DNA of 64,000 bases from Littorina saxatilis (taxonomy: Eukaryota > Mollusca > Gastropoda > Littorinimorpha > Littorinidae), in NCBI RefSeq assembly GCF_037325665.1, contig NC_090253.1, positions 35,619,975 through 35,683,974 on the forward strand. Direction: 5' to 3'. The number at the start of each line of letters is the position of its first letter. The stretch's first letter is position 1. The notes under the pieces are model-generated. The model did not search any database and was not told the origin of the DNA. It saw only the letters and a program-made list of their open reading frames with translations. The translations under genes and the position numbers were made by a program. Shown piece after piece: positions 11,232-22,330 of the stretch.

Positions 11232-11472
11232 TGGGGTTTAGATACACTTTAAAATTGGCAATCTAGTGGCTGCTCCGCCTGGCGTCTGGCATTATGGGGT
11301 TAGTGCTGGGACTGGTTGGTCCGGTGTCAGAATAATGTGACTGGGTGAGTCATGAAGCCTGTGCTGCGACTTCTGTCTTGTGTGTGGCGCACGTTATATG
11401 TCAAAGCAGCACCGCCCTGATATGGCCCTTCGTGGTCGGCTGGGCGTTAAGCAAACAAACAAACAAACAAAA
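11232..11472 (+). mobile_element. SINE S1, 5'-truncated copy
   Basis: The copy runs from ACTTTAAAATTGGCAATC through CTGGTTGGTCCGGTGTC to GGTCGGCTGGGCGTTAAGC and an (AAAC)n tail. The last 63 bp recur inside a LINE at 21892-21954. The tRNA-like head is absent here and present alone at 4461. Confidence 0.7.
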
Positions 11473-11479
11473 AATCAGT

Positions 11480-11825
11480 AGGAATAGCATAGCACACGAA
11501 ATACGCAAGCTAGCGAAACAAAACAACATGTTCTGGGAACTTTCTTTTCGTATGTAAAAGTTTCTAAGTTTTGTCTATTATGATTTTTGGTCACTTCCGT
11601 TCTTGTCAGGTCGATTTTGAGGGTATCCTAACCTTATTTGAGCGGCGGTCACGTGATCCATGTACATCAAATTTCTGATCCGAAAGATGATCAAGATAGT
11701 CAAGTGGACGGCCTTATATGGCATGGAACGTTTGAATGAAATGACACAGTAATAAATGCTTTGAAATGTGTCGAAATCATGTTTTTGCTTGGTATAGATT
11801 ATCCACATTAGAATACCGGACCATG
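11480..11825. other. Unassigned DNA
   Basis: AT-rich sequence between SINE S1 and the second copy of the unclassified repeat. No supported feature. Confidence 0.5.
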
Positions 11826-12137
11826 TTTCAGCAAAGCGACTAGAGTGACATGCGTGAATTGACTAACCAGACCTTGCTTGGTTCCAAGATGGTCGGTACT
11901 GCTTTTTGATGAAAATCGTCCAAATTAAAATCAGAAAACCCCAAAACCACATCTGTAAAAACCCAGAGTTTCTTAGCAAAATTATGTTTGAACTATTCCT
12001 GATTTGTGTTATTTTTACCTTTATCTTCGTGTTTGTATCAGGATTTACGAGGCTGCGAGTCGCCGTTTTGTCCAGTGCAGACCACTTATCAGCGAAGCGA
12101 CTACAGTGACATGCGCAGTAGACTAACCAGACTAGAC
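11826..12137. repeat. Unclassified dispersed repeat, copy 2
   Basis: A roughly 48-bp motif (TCAGCAAAGCGACTAGAGTG, then ACATGCG...GACTAACCAGAC) occurs at 11829 and again at 12090, as direct flanks of a 260-bp core. The core starts TTGGTTCCAAGATGG, like copy 1 at 3873-4165. In copy 1 the related motif is in the opposite orientation. Confidence 0.4.
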
Positions 12138-12535
12138 GAGTCGACCATTACAACTCGCCCCTTGGGTTGTGTTAGATCGCTATGAGTGTGTAAGGAAAAA
12201 CTTTTGCTCCAGCCTCCTTGGGTGACGTGAGAATGAGCAGGATCGCGTTTAGAAAGCTGAATCAAATATCGATGTATGTGCCTTCCTACTCTGACCCTAT
12301 TCAATTTTGTTTTTAAAAATCTGAAATTTACTTTTTATTTTCATTTTATAGGTGATCACTCAGAAAATAGTGCAAACTAAGTAGAACATTTGAGTGTGCA
12401 CGACATTGCCTGAAAGATTAACAGTGACGCAGGCAGGGTTTTGATATTAGATAACAGAAAACATTGCATACTACGCTCCGTTTGTACTGTACAAGCTATT
12501 AGCGACTTCGTGTTTGCGATGTGGTGCTATGAAAT

Positions 12536-12557
12536 ACACACACACACACTCGGCGCG

Positions 12558-12605
<48 letters not shown>

Positions 12606-12660
12606 CACACACTCATACACACACACACACACACATATATACACACACACACTCCCACGC
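12536..12660. repeat. (CA)n microsatellite
   Basis: CA tract with a few GC, TC and TATA interruptions. A separate (GT)n tract is at 12721-12752. Confidence 0.95.
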
Positions 12661-12716
12661 GCGCACGCAGATTCTTTGTGAGCTCATCTGTTCTCCGCTG
12701 AAGTTCGATTGATTTT

Positions 12717-12754
<38 letters not shown>

Positions 12755-12915
12755 CGGAATTGGGTCGTGGGGATCGTCGGAAAAGGGGAGGGGTTTCTTT
12801 AACGTAACCGTTGACATTTAAAAGCACCTGTTGCACACATACGCTGCGGAAATGGAAACCCGAAAAATGAGCTTTCGAGTGAAATTTGCTGGAGTTCGGA
12901 TTTTATTTGTTCAGG

Positions 12916-12916
12916 C

Positions 12917-12962
<46 letters not shown>

Positions 12963-12998
12963 ATCGCTGTGTGTGTGCATCGCTGTGTGTGTGCATCG

Positions 12999-13081
<83 letters not shown>
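12916..13081. repeat. (GT)n, 18-bp repeat and (GA)n
   Basis: (GT)n is followed by three copies of an 18-bp unit GTGTGTGTGCATCGCT, more (GT)n, then (GA)n at 13033-13081. The (GA)n abuts the 3' tail of LINE A1. Confidence 0.95.
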
Positions 13082-13082
<1 letters not shown>

Positions 13083-13203
13083 TCAAATCAAATCAAATCA
13101 AATCAAATTTTATTTTACGAGGGTTGTGGCATAAGCAATATAAACGAGCTTCTTTTCAACCAGCCCTCGCCCAGAGAGGGACTATTCTAATCTTGAATAC
13201 ATA

Positions 13204-14357
13204 TCTATATATATATACGACTAGTGTCTGTGTGTCTGTCTGTGTGTCTGTCTGTGCGCGATGCGCGGCCAAGGTTCTCGATGGATCTGCTTCAAATTTG
13301 GTGGGCTTATTCAGAGAGACCCCGGTAACAACCTCATCGATGAGATATTTCAACACGTGCTCTCAGCGCGCAGCGCGGAACCGATTTTGGTTCCACCTCA
13401 GCTATTTTGGTTCCATCTCAGCTACCCGGGCCCCCATACCGACACACCATAGCCGCTACACCACATCACAACGCCAAACTTCTCGGTGGATCTTTTTCAA
13501 ATTTGGACACCGTATTCAGCTACACCCCGGACACAATATCATCGATGAGATATTTCAACACGTGCTCTCAGCGCGCAGCGCTGAACTGATTTTGGGTTTT
13601 GTGTTCATTTCACCATTATAAGTAACTCTTCCTTATCTTCTCATCTTCTCCAGGTTTTCAGCGTTTACCTCCCTTCCTTCGTTTGGTGCACTTTTGTGTG
13701 AGTGGAGCGTCTTCGGATATTCCCGGCGTTCTGTTACTGTTTCTATTTTTAGAAGGTCAACGCAGTGTACAGAACGTAAATTGGACCCGTAAATTATCCT
13801 CACTGTAAAAGTGCAAAGGTCGAATCAATTTATAGCCACGCGAAAAATACACTGTCATCTATCTCTCTATAGATACGGCTTCTCTGTGTTTTTGTCTGTG
13901 TGTGTGTGAGTGTGTGTGTCTCTATGTAAGCAACACCTGTGCATTGTTCAGTTCTGTTTGTGATGTGGTCTGGCGGCTTTTGTGTAATTTTATGTTGAAA
14001 GCGGACAAACACTCAAGTCCTTAATGGCTCAAAACCGTAGGACTTTTAATATTAATTTTAACGTAATTTTATGTACGGGCCTTCCTTTGAGAAGCCATAA
14101 CTTGCTCAGTCCTGTTTGAGTGGAGTTCGCCTCCAAAGGTGATTAACACGGTTACATTCGTCGACAAGGATGGGACTCGATATGGTCAGGAATGGCATTA
14201 TGGCCACTGAATCATTTTCGTGCTGTTCCCATTCCACGAATCTGGGAGGGACCTAAGCTTGGCGGGTCCATTGTTCGGACCCGGCGAAGCCGGCGTACGG
14301 CTCTAAGTACTTCTTCCCGGCGAAGCCGGCTACCCGGCGAAGCGGGTATTCATTCTA

Positions 14358-14358
<1 letters not shown>
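13204..14358 (+). mobile_element. Non-autonomous Helitron inside LINE A1
   Basis: The element begins TC (TCTATATATATATACGACTA) and ends ATTCATTCTAG, with a hairpin ACCCG-gcgaag-CGGGT at 14332-14347, seven bases before the CTAG end. It lies between A and T with no target duplication. These are the classical Helitron marks. There is no Rep/helicase coding. Inside, two direct copies (near 13275 and 13478) share CTCGATGGATCT/CTCGGTGGATCT, TTCAAATTTGG and ATCGATGAGATATTTCAACA followed by CGTGCTCTCAGCGCGCAGCGC. Near its end CCGGCGAAGCCGG is repeated. Confidence 0.75.

Positions 14359-14391
<33 letters not shown>
14359..14391. repeat. (TA)n microsatellite
   Basis: A TA run directly after the Helitron CTAG end. 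It belongs to the LINE A1 3' UTR in which the Helitron landed. Confidence 0.9.
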
Positions 14392-14396
<5 letters not shown>

Positions 14397-14870
14397 CGTA
14401 AAACAATTACAAAAGATAAGCAAGGCAGAAAAACTATTCACATGACTATATACACGTTGTATGCTATACATACATGCTTGCGTTATGAAACACTGATGCT
14501 TTATGGACAGATATGATCAATATGAAAATAATCAGAACGAAGTCTTCCATCACTGTGACTTTTCGTAATTTGACATTAAATGTAATGAGAGGTGTTTTTT
14601 GAAAGTATTGAGACTTGTTGGGACTCGAACTGATTCCGGGAGAGAATTCCACAAAACGCTGCCAGAATAAGCTAAACTTGATTTAAAGAGATCTATCCGC
14701 GGAATGGGGACGTTGAATTTTCGGCTTGGTTTGGCTTTAAATTTTGTAATGAAAGCACCCGGTGCATGGCCGGAAAGGATTTTGTGAAGGAGCACGCCTT
14801 TATCCAAGCGAAGCGAGTGAAGCGAGCGAAGCTAGGTTGGTCCCACACTAGAGTTGATTTCAACCAAATG

Positions 14871-14914
<44 letters not shown>

Positions 14915-15224
14915 GAACCCCTAAAACTTTCACAGTTTTGACTCGACTACAACAAAAATTGGCACAGGCAATGTTATTGATCCCAGGAAGGTTTTAAGAC
15001 ATAAATCGTTTTGATCCGACATCGACAACGGCAGTTACAAGCGCTTCCAATTTCTAAGTCATAACAAAGAAGGAGGTCAAACCCAGGTCAAGAAGACAAT
15101 CAAAACTCATGACGTCAAACTCATGACATCATTCTCTTCAACACAAGGAGCTGAATTCAAAATGTTATGACATCTTCCATGACGTCAAACTTGAGGATTC
15201 CATTTCCAAGCTAAAGTCTTTGTG

Positions 15225-15379
15225 TACATCAAATCTGGTAGCACGAGATGTTGTAAGAGACACCGTGAATTACTTGCAATCCTGGTGAGTTGGTTGATAT
15301 GATGGACGACGACAACGACAACGACAACAACAACAACAACAACAACAACAAAAAAAACAACACCACCACCACCACCACT

Positions 15380-15414
<35 letters not shown>

Positions 15415-15524
15415 CTACAACGACACCACCACCACAACCACCACAACCACCAACAACGAGATGTTGTAAGAGACACCGTGAATTACTTGCAATCCTGGTG
15501 AGTTGGTTGATATGATGGACGACG

Positions 15525-15560
<36 letters not shown>

Positions 15561-15609
15561 CCTCCACCACCACCAACAAAAAAACAACAACACCACCACC
15601 ACCACCACT

Positions 15610-15641
<32 letters not shown>

Positions 15642-15690
15642 CTACAACGACACCACCACCACAACCACCAACAACAAAAATCCATTAAAA
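15225..15690. repeat. Duplicated (AAC)n-rich block
   Basis: A unit starting GAGATGTTGTAAGAGACACC, with CAATCCTGGTGAGTTGGTTG and then (AAC)n, (CCA)n and ACTACAACGACACC, occurs twice, near 15246 and 15460. The unit start resembles the 71-bp minisatellite that follows. Confidence 0.9.
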
Positions 15691-15766
15691 ACCGTTATTT
15701 TCCATTTCTCAACCGATTTTTGTGAACATTTGTGAAAAGGTCCGTTGTCCCTTACTGAAGATATCG

Positions 15767-16013
15767 AGATGTTGGACGAGACTTCGTTATTTACTTGTAA
15801 TCAGGTAATCTAGGTGTACATCAAATCTCGTAGCACGAGATGTTGGACGAGACTTCGTCATTTGCTTGTAATCAGGTAATCTTGGCGTACATGAAATCTG
15901 GTAGCACGAGATGTTGGACGAGACTTCGTTATTTACTTGTAATCAGGTAATCTAGGTGTACATCATATCTCGTAGCACGAGATGTTGGACGAGACTTCGT
16001 CATTTGCTTGTAA
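15767..16013. repeat. 71-bp minisatellite, dimeric pattern
   Basis: Four tandem units start GAGATGTTGGACGAGACTTC. Units 1 and 3 share GTTATTTACTTG and CTAGGTGTACATCA; units 2 and 4 share GTCATTTGCTTG, while CTTGGCGTACATGA is seen in unit 2 only because unit 4 is cut. This gives a 142-bp higher-order period. Unit 4 is cut by a (TC)n tract. Confidence 0.9.
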
Positions 16014-16083
<70 letters not shown>

Positions 16084-16141
16084 AAACATATATGCATTTA
16101 CCATCCAAAGCACTGCATTTTCCGAGGAAAGATATCATCAT

Positions 16142-16193
<52 letters not shown>

Positions 16194-16336
16194 AACAAGT
16201 ATGAAACAATAACAACAAAACAACAACAAGAACATTACACACAAAAAAGGACAGTATTGTCATCAAAACAACAACAACAACAAACACAACAGCCACAACA
16301 ACAACCACAACAATTGACAAGATTTCTAGGTGTGGA

Positions 16337-16386
<50 letters not shown>

Positions 16387-16394
16387 AGCTCTCG

Positions 16395-16432
<38 letters not shown>
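16014..16432. repeat. (TC)n, (GA)n and (TC)n tracts
   Basis: (TC)n at about 16016-16080, (GA)n at 16146-16191 and (TC)n at 16340-16429, the last interrupted by GAGCTCTCGAGC. AAC-rich DNA lies between the last two. Confidence 0.95.
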
Positions 16433-16515
16433 GATGGCTCCTTCGCTTGGGGTATGCAGTGCCAGGTCGTGCCGAAGGCACTGCACTTCTACTTAATTTG
16501 ATTTAAATCTTTCTT

Positions 16516-18183
16516 TTAAAGGCAAAATCTTAAGTTTTTTTTATAATCGTCGAAAACAAGACTGGATTGTTTTAATAGAACTGATTTTAGTGCTCGTCTG
16601 TGTAGACTGTACAGTGGTTTTAAAATGTTTGCACTGGCAGAGTCCCAGATGGTCGAACAATAATCCGTGATGGTTTGTATGTATGCATTATAAAATAATA
16701 ACCTTGAGTGTGGATCAAGAAAGTGCTTTATTCTGTTCAACAAATATATTTTCCTCGACACGGTTTTACACAACGATCTAACATGATGGGTCCAAGATAA
16801 ATTATTATCGATATTTACTCCCAAAACTTTGTGATCTCCTACTTCCGCTATTGCATCGTTGCCAATTAATAAGGAATGAGGATTATTCTTGATGTTTTGT
16901 CTTTTTTGCCTTGTTGTAATTAACATGTATTTGGTCTTTTTGGGGTGAAGACTCATGTGGTTATATTTCGTCCAATTAATGAGATCATCTACACTGTTCT
17001 GCAATGATAAATAAACTTTGTCTAATTTTTTATCAGAAGTGTGTATGGTCGTATCATCAGCAAATAGTTCACAATCATCATTAACACTAAAAGGAAGATC
17101 GTTAATATACAGAGAGAAAAGAAGTGGCCCAAGGACAGAACCCTGGGGGACTCCATATAACACCGGTCTTTTACTTGACATAGTGGAATTCACGCAGACG
17201 GATTGCTCTCGTCCGGCTAAGAAAGATGAGAGGAGGCATAGGGTTTGGGGTGACAATCTATACTCAGCTAATTTTCTTAAAAGTAACTCATGATTAATGA
17301 CGTCGAATGCTTTTGCAAAATCGACGAATAGGACACCACAGAGTTCATTATTATTAATGTTGCTAAGCAAGTTTTCAAGAAGGTTTATTAATGCTGTGTG
17401 GCACGAATGATTTACTCTGAAGCCTGACTGATTTGAATGAATAAGGTCGTATTTCTTCAAATGTGCGGCCAAGTGTGTATATATGTGTTTTTCAAGTGGT
17501 TTGGATAAAACAGGAAGAATCGAGATTGGTCTGTAATTGGCGGGGTCAGAAGAATTACCTGATTTGAATAGCGGGATTACTTTTGCCTCCTTTAATTTGG
17601 CGGGAAAGTCAGATTTGTCCAGGCACAAGTTGTAAACGTATGTCAGAGATTCTGCAATAAAAGGGGCAGACAACTTCAAAATTTTCCCATCAAGATTATC
17701 TAGACCATGAGTACCAGTTTGTTTTAAGCATATCAGATAATGGAAGACTTCGCTCACGGATAACAGGGGGATGTCTAAATTATGTGTAATATTTTTTGAA
17801 ACACAAAACTGTTTCAACTTGTCCAGATTATTCTGTTTTGATCTATCATTTGTGATTATTTTTTCAACAATAGAAGGGAAATGAATGTTAAGATCATCCG
17901 CAGGTACATCAACGACAGAAGATTTTACGGTTTCTTTACGTGTCAACTGGTTGATCACTTTCCAGATGGCTTTTGAGTTTTGTTTCGTATTTGATGCAGC
18001 GAGCTCACGGTAATATTTTTTGCGAGCAGCACGTTTCATGGACGTTACTTCGTTTCTCTGCTTTCTGTACTCTTCTTCTCTGCCATTACGTTTAAGAAAA
18101 TCGCGGTGATTAATCGCACATTGAATGTTGTGTGTAAGCCATTTTGGTTTTGGGTGTTGCTGCACACGAGCTTTATGAATGCG
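16516..18183 (-). CDS. LINE A1 reverse transcriptase frame
   Basis: A long open frame of about 550 residues. It starts in the linker after the endonuclease (HPKPKWLTHNIQCAINHRDF) and covers the full reverse transcriptase: NYRPISILPVLSKPLEKHIY, NQSGFRVNHSCHTALINLL, FVDFAKAFDVINHELLLRKL, GVPQGSVLGPLLFSLYIND and the FADD catalytic box, then the thumb (DHKVLGVNIDNNLSW). It ends early at DYKKNLRFCL because the T run at 16535-16542 has eight bases, where copy A2 has six. A coding frame this clean means A1 is not very old, although it has taken two insertions. Clade: jockey superfamily, L2/CR1-like; the exact clade is inference. Confidence 0.9.
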   Translation of the reverse strand, partial: RIHKARVQQHPKPKWLTHNIQCAINHRDFLKRNGREEEYRKQRNEVTSMKRAARKKYYRELAASNTKQNSKAIWKVINQLTRKETVKSSVVDVPADDLNIHFPSIVEKIITNDRSKQNNLDKLKQFCVSKNITHNLDIPLLSVSEVFHYLICLKQTGTHGLDNLDGKILKLSAPFIAESLTYVYNLCLDKSDFPAKLKEAKVIPLFKSGNSSDPANYRPISILPVLSKPLEKHIYTHLAAHLKKYDLIHSNQSGFRVNHSCHTALINLLENLLSNINNNELCGVLFVDFAKAFDVINHELLLRKLAEYRLSPQTLCLLSSFLAGREQSVCVNSTMSSKRPVLYGVPQGSVLGPLLFSLYINDLPFSVNDDCELFADDTTIHTSDKKLDKVYLSLQNSVDDLINWTKYNHMSLHPKKTKYMLITTRQKRQNIKNNPHSLLIGNDAIAEVGDHKVLGVNIDNNLSWTHHVRSLCKTVSRKIYLLNRIKHFLDPHSRLLFYNAYIQTITDYCSTIWDSASANILKPLYSLHRRALKSVLLKQSSLVFDDYKKNLRFCL

Positions 18184-18227
18184 TTAGAATATCAGGGATT
18201 CGTGCACTCACAATGCATTTGGGACTT

Positions 18228-18292
18228 TTTCTTTCTTTCTTTATTTGGTGTTTAACGTCGTTTTCAACCGTTCAAGGTTATATCGCGACGGA
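18228..18292 (-). mobile_element. Retroposon S3, tail only
   Basis: The reverse complement of the 6187-6243 tail: (CTTT)n, TATTTGGTGTTTAACGTCG, then GTTATATCGCGACGG. A 5'-truncated copy. Confidence 0.6.
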
Positions 18293-18579
18293 TTCGGGAC
18301 TTTTTATTTTCCCCCTTAACACTGTTGACAGTTTTCACAGTTCTTTTAGTTTTGGGCCATTCAAATATGAGTGCGAAGACTTTTATGTAAATGAAATGGA
18401 AAGCAGGTTTGACGTTATCTGCCCGATTGTGACTTTTCATACTATACTGACGTTTGTGGTAATGAGAACAGTGATGAAGAAGATGACTGTGGGCATAGTA
18501 TTTGTGATGGCTGATATGAGGAGCAGGTTGTCGCTCGTTGAGGGAAGTGGATGAAGCTAATGAATAAACATATACCTAC

Positions 18580-18746
18580 GATCAAGTAACCAAAGGGAAG
18601 TAAGCGCTCTATATGCATACGCCATTTGTAATGGATTAAGCGAGAGTTATACGGAACCTTTCTGCTGGCACCTGGGAGAATAACAAGCATTGGGATGAAC
18701 AAGCGACCTCAAATATAGAGCGCTTACTTCCCTTTGGTTATTTGAT
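18580..18746. mobile_element. 167-bp MITE with ~33-bp inverted repeats
   Basis: The left arm (GATCAAGTAACCAAAGGGAA, then GTAAGCGCTCTATA) and the right arm (TATAGAGCGCTTAC, then TTCCCTTTGGTTATTTGATC) are inverted repeats with one or two mismatches around a 95-bp centre. There is no coding capacity and no clear target duplication. Confidence 0.75.
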
Positions 18747-18749
18747 CTG

Positions 18750-19280
18750 CCTCATTAAGATTCTCTCATATAGCTGTGATGACAGGACGCCATTGTGACC
18801 AGCCGAAAGTGTCCCTTCGCTGCAGACCGAGCGTTGACAACAAGTGTCCTTTGTGGACAGGTGTTATGATTATAATCAAAGAGGTTTTACACTATAGATA
18901 CGTCCATGTATTATGAGCTTCGGCTTCAGCTACTCAGGAAGACGTGAGTAGCTAAAACACGTAGCTGTACATTCTTCTGAAAGGTATACATTTCTTCCCG
19001 CGTGTACCATTGTGTAAATCGATAAAGATGTCCACAGGTTTTGCCATGGATAAAAACACATTTTTACTTCTACACACACCTAAAATATACCACCTGGCTG
19101 TTTTCTGTGCAGAATGGTGATTTTGTTAGAATTAATTTTGTAACTGGCACCTATGTCAATTTAAGAAATCATAGGTAGATCATCTTATATATTCATAATG
19201 TACTTCTGACGAAAATTTAATTTAGCAATACATATCCTGCTCTGGATTGCAAAGGATGTAGTCAGCCTTCTGACGTTTGG

Positions 19281-19337
<57 letters not shown>

Positions 19338-19495
19338 GCATCTTCATCATCATCATTTACACCATATAATCATTGTAAGCATTAGTGTAAATAAACGTTG
19401 GTATCGTGTGAATTTTACCGTCGATCACTTTACACCTCAATTAACATGTTGCATGTTTTGCTTTCGATTTGTATGTTGCTTACTTTGTCATTTTC
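18750..19495. repeat. Unassigned DNA with an (ATC)n tract
   Basis: (ATC)n at about 19281-19352; the rest is AT-rich and shows no gene. Confidence 0.6.
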
Positions 19496-19497
19496 AC

Positions 19498-19569
19498 TGC
19501 AGAGCGCCTAGAACTGTACCCACGGAATATGCGCGATATAAGACTCATTGATTGATTGATTGATTGATT
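19498..19569 (+). mobile_element. SINE S2, tail only
   Basis: CTGCAGAGCGCCTAGAACTG, then ACCCACGGAATATGCGCGAT and (ATTG)n. Nearly identical to the 3' end of the full S2 copy at 58051-58461. Confidence 0.75.
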
Positions 19570-19689
19570 TTGTTGTTTGTGTTTATTTGCTTGTTTGCTT
19601 ACTTGTCGATTGTTTGCTGATTCGTTCGTTTAATTTGTTTATTTGTCATGTTGCTTTATTTGTTTATCATTTATTAGACATTTGTATTA

Positions 19690-19751
19690 GAAGTAAGGAC
19701 CGGTTGTAAGAAAAGGCGTCGCCTTAAACCTCTATCCTTGAAAAATAAAGT

Positions 19752-19801
<50 letters not shown>

Positions 19802-19815
19802 CATCCTCATCCTCA
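19690..19815 (+). mobile_element. LINE-like 3' tail B with (ATC)n
   Basis: GGCGTCGCCTTAAACC-TCTATCCTTG-AAAAATAAAGTTCC followed by (ATC)n. The same tail is on the minus strand at 22240-22330. AATAAAG and a simple-repeat end suggest a non-LTR retroelement 3' end; no coding part is attached. Confidence 0.55.
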
Positions 19816-20370
19816 TCATCTGTGTCCAAGTGGAAGAACTCTACTCTTATCCGGCGAAAGAACCTGGACATAAATATGCTTGCAGTGGTTCTGTCTGGTT
19901 GTTCACGCGAGAAGGACGCACGGTGTTTGTTTGTTTTTGTTAAACACACAGCCATCACAACAAGTGATGACGACAAACACCGCCCTGCGCGACAATTTTC
20001 TCTCTGCTCCAGACAACCCTTTACCTCTACAACAAACTATAGTTCTTCCACAGACTTGAGTGTGCGGAATTCACCGACGTCGGTCCAACCTGAGAGAATA
20101 ATGACCTGGCTGAAAGAGTGGCTTCCTTTTGGTAGTGACCTGTGGAGGCCGGGGTGCTCACCGTGTCTCATTACTGGCTCTTTCACAATCCGCTTGTCCC
20201 AATTTTCCCGTCCCTGCCGCTATATATAGTTAATTGGATCTTCTTCATTCAGCCTTCTCCTCGTGGAATGCAGGGAGGTCTGGCTTTGACGGGCACTGCA
20301 CGTCACCTCTCGGGCTTGCTGCCATCTCCAAAGGCAATGCCTGCTTCCAAATATGAACGGTGAAATTTAT

Positions 20371-20376
<6 letters not shown>
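19816..20376. other. Unassigned DNA
   Basis: No exon or repeat end recognised. Confidence 0.45.

Positions 20377-20440
<64 letters not shown>
20377..20440. repeat. (GA)n tract, left of LINE A2
   Basis: An uninterrupted GA run that passes directly into the tail of LINE A2. Confidence 0.97.
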
Positions 20441-22133
<1,693 letters not shown>

Positions 22134-22134
22134 A

Positions 22135-22135
<1 letters not shown>

Positions 22136-22215
<80 letters not shown>

Positions 22216-22240
22216 CAGACAGACAGACAGACAGAGATGC
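22136..22240. repeat. (GA)n followed by (GACA)n
   Basis: (GA)n to about 22195, then AGACAG and (GACA)n units. Confidence 0.95.
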
Positions 22241-22330
22241 TGATGATCGATGATGGAACTTTATTTTCCAAGGATAGAGGTTTAAGGCTACGCCTTTTTT
22301 TTTTTTACAAACCCAGAGCCAGAGAGACAG
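22240..22330 (-). mobile_element. LINE-like 3' tail B, second copy
   Basis: GATGATGGAACTTTATTTTC, then AAGGATAGAGGTTTAAGGC-TACGCC and a T run. The reverse complement of the 19690 tail. Confidence 0.55.

Larger units (their letters stand above)
14803..16496 (+). mobile_element. Second Helitron-like insertion in LINE A1
   Basis: Compared with the uninterrupted copy A2, LINE A1 is opened exactly between GCCTTTA and TTTGATTT, with no target duplication. The insert starts TC (TCCAAGCGAAGCGAG) and ends ...ACTTCTACTTAA, with a hairpin GCAGTGCC...GGCACTGC ending 12 bases before its right end. This is Helitron geometry, although the final bases are not a perfect CTRR. The 1.69-kb body has no coding frame. 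It holds (GT)n, a duplicated AAC-rich block, a 71-bp minisatellite and three (TC/GA)n tracts. Confidence 0.55.
13082..18183 (-). mobile_element. LINE family A, copy A1, split by two Helitron-like insertions
   Basis: The element reads right to left. Segments: 18183-16497 (reverse transcriptase), 14802-14359 (C-terminus and 3' UTR) and 13203-13082 (end of UTR with TTTTATTTT and ATCAA tail units). Copy A2 at 20441-21057 is continuous across the second break, and the tail order matches at the first, so these are pieces of one insertion. The 5' end is truncated near 18183 in the linker upstream of the reverse transcriptase. The 3' tail repeats TTTGAT on the element strand and abuts (GA)n, as in the other family A copies. 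Confidence 0.85.

Noticed and set aside
11826-12137. Tiny LTR element because of direct flanking repeats
   Set aside because: The 48-bp repeats are only moderately similar, there is no primer-binding site or coding core, and related motifs occur in the other orientation at 3873.
12441-13190. Long His/Thr- or Cys/Val-rich reading frames
   Set aside because: They are translations of (CA)n, (GT)n and (GA)n microsatellites; the same holds for frames at 8406, 10132, 25149, 33684, 34832 and 46248.
13261-13621. Duplicated protein domain in the Helitron
   Set aside because: The repeat is at DNA level inside a non-autonomous Helitron and frames differ between the copies.
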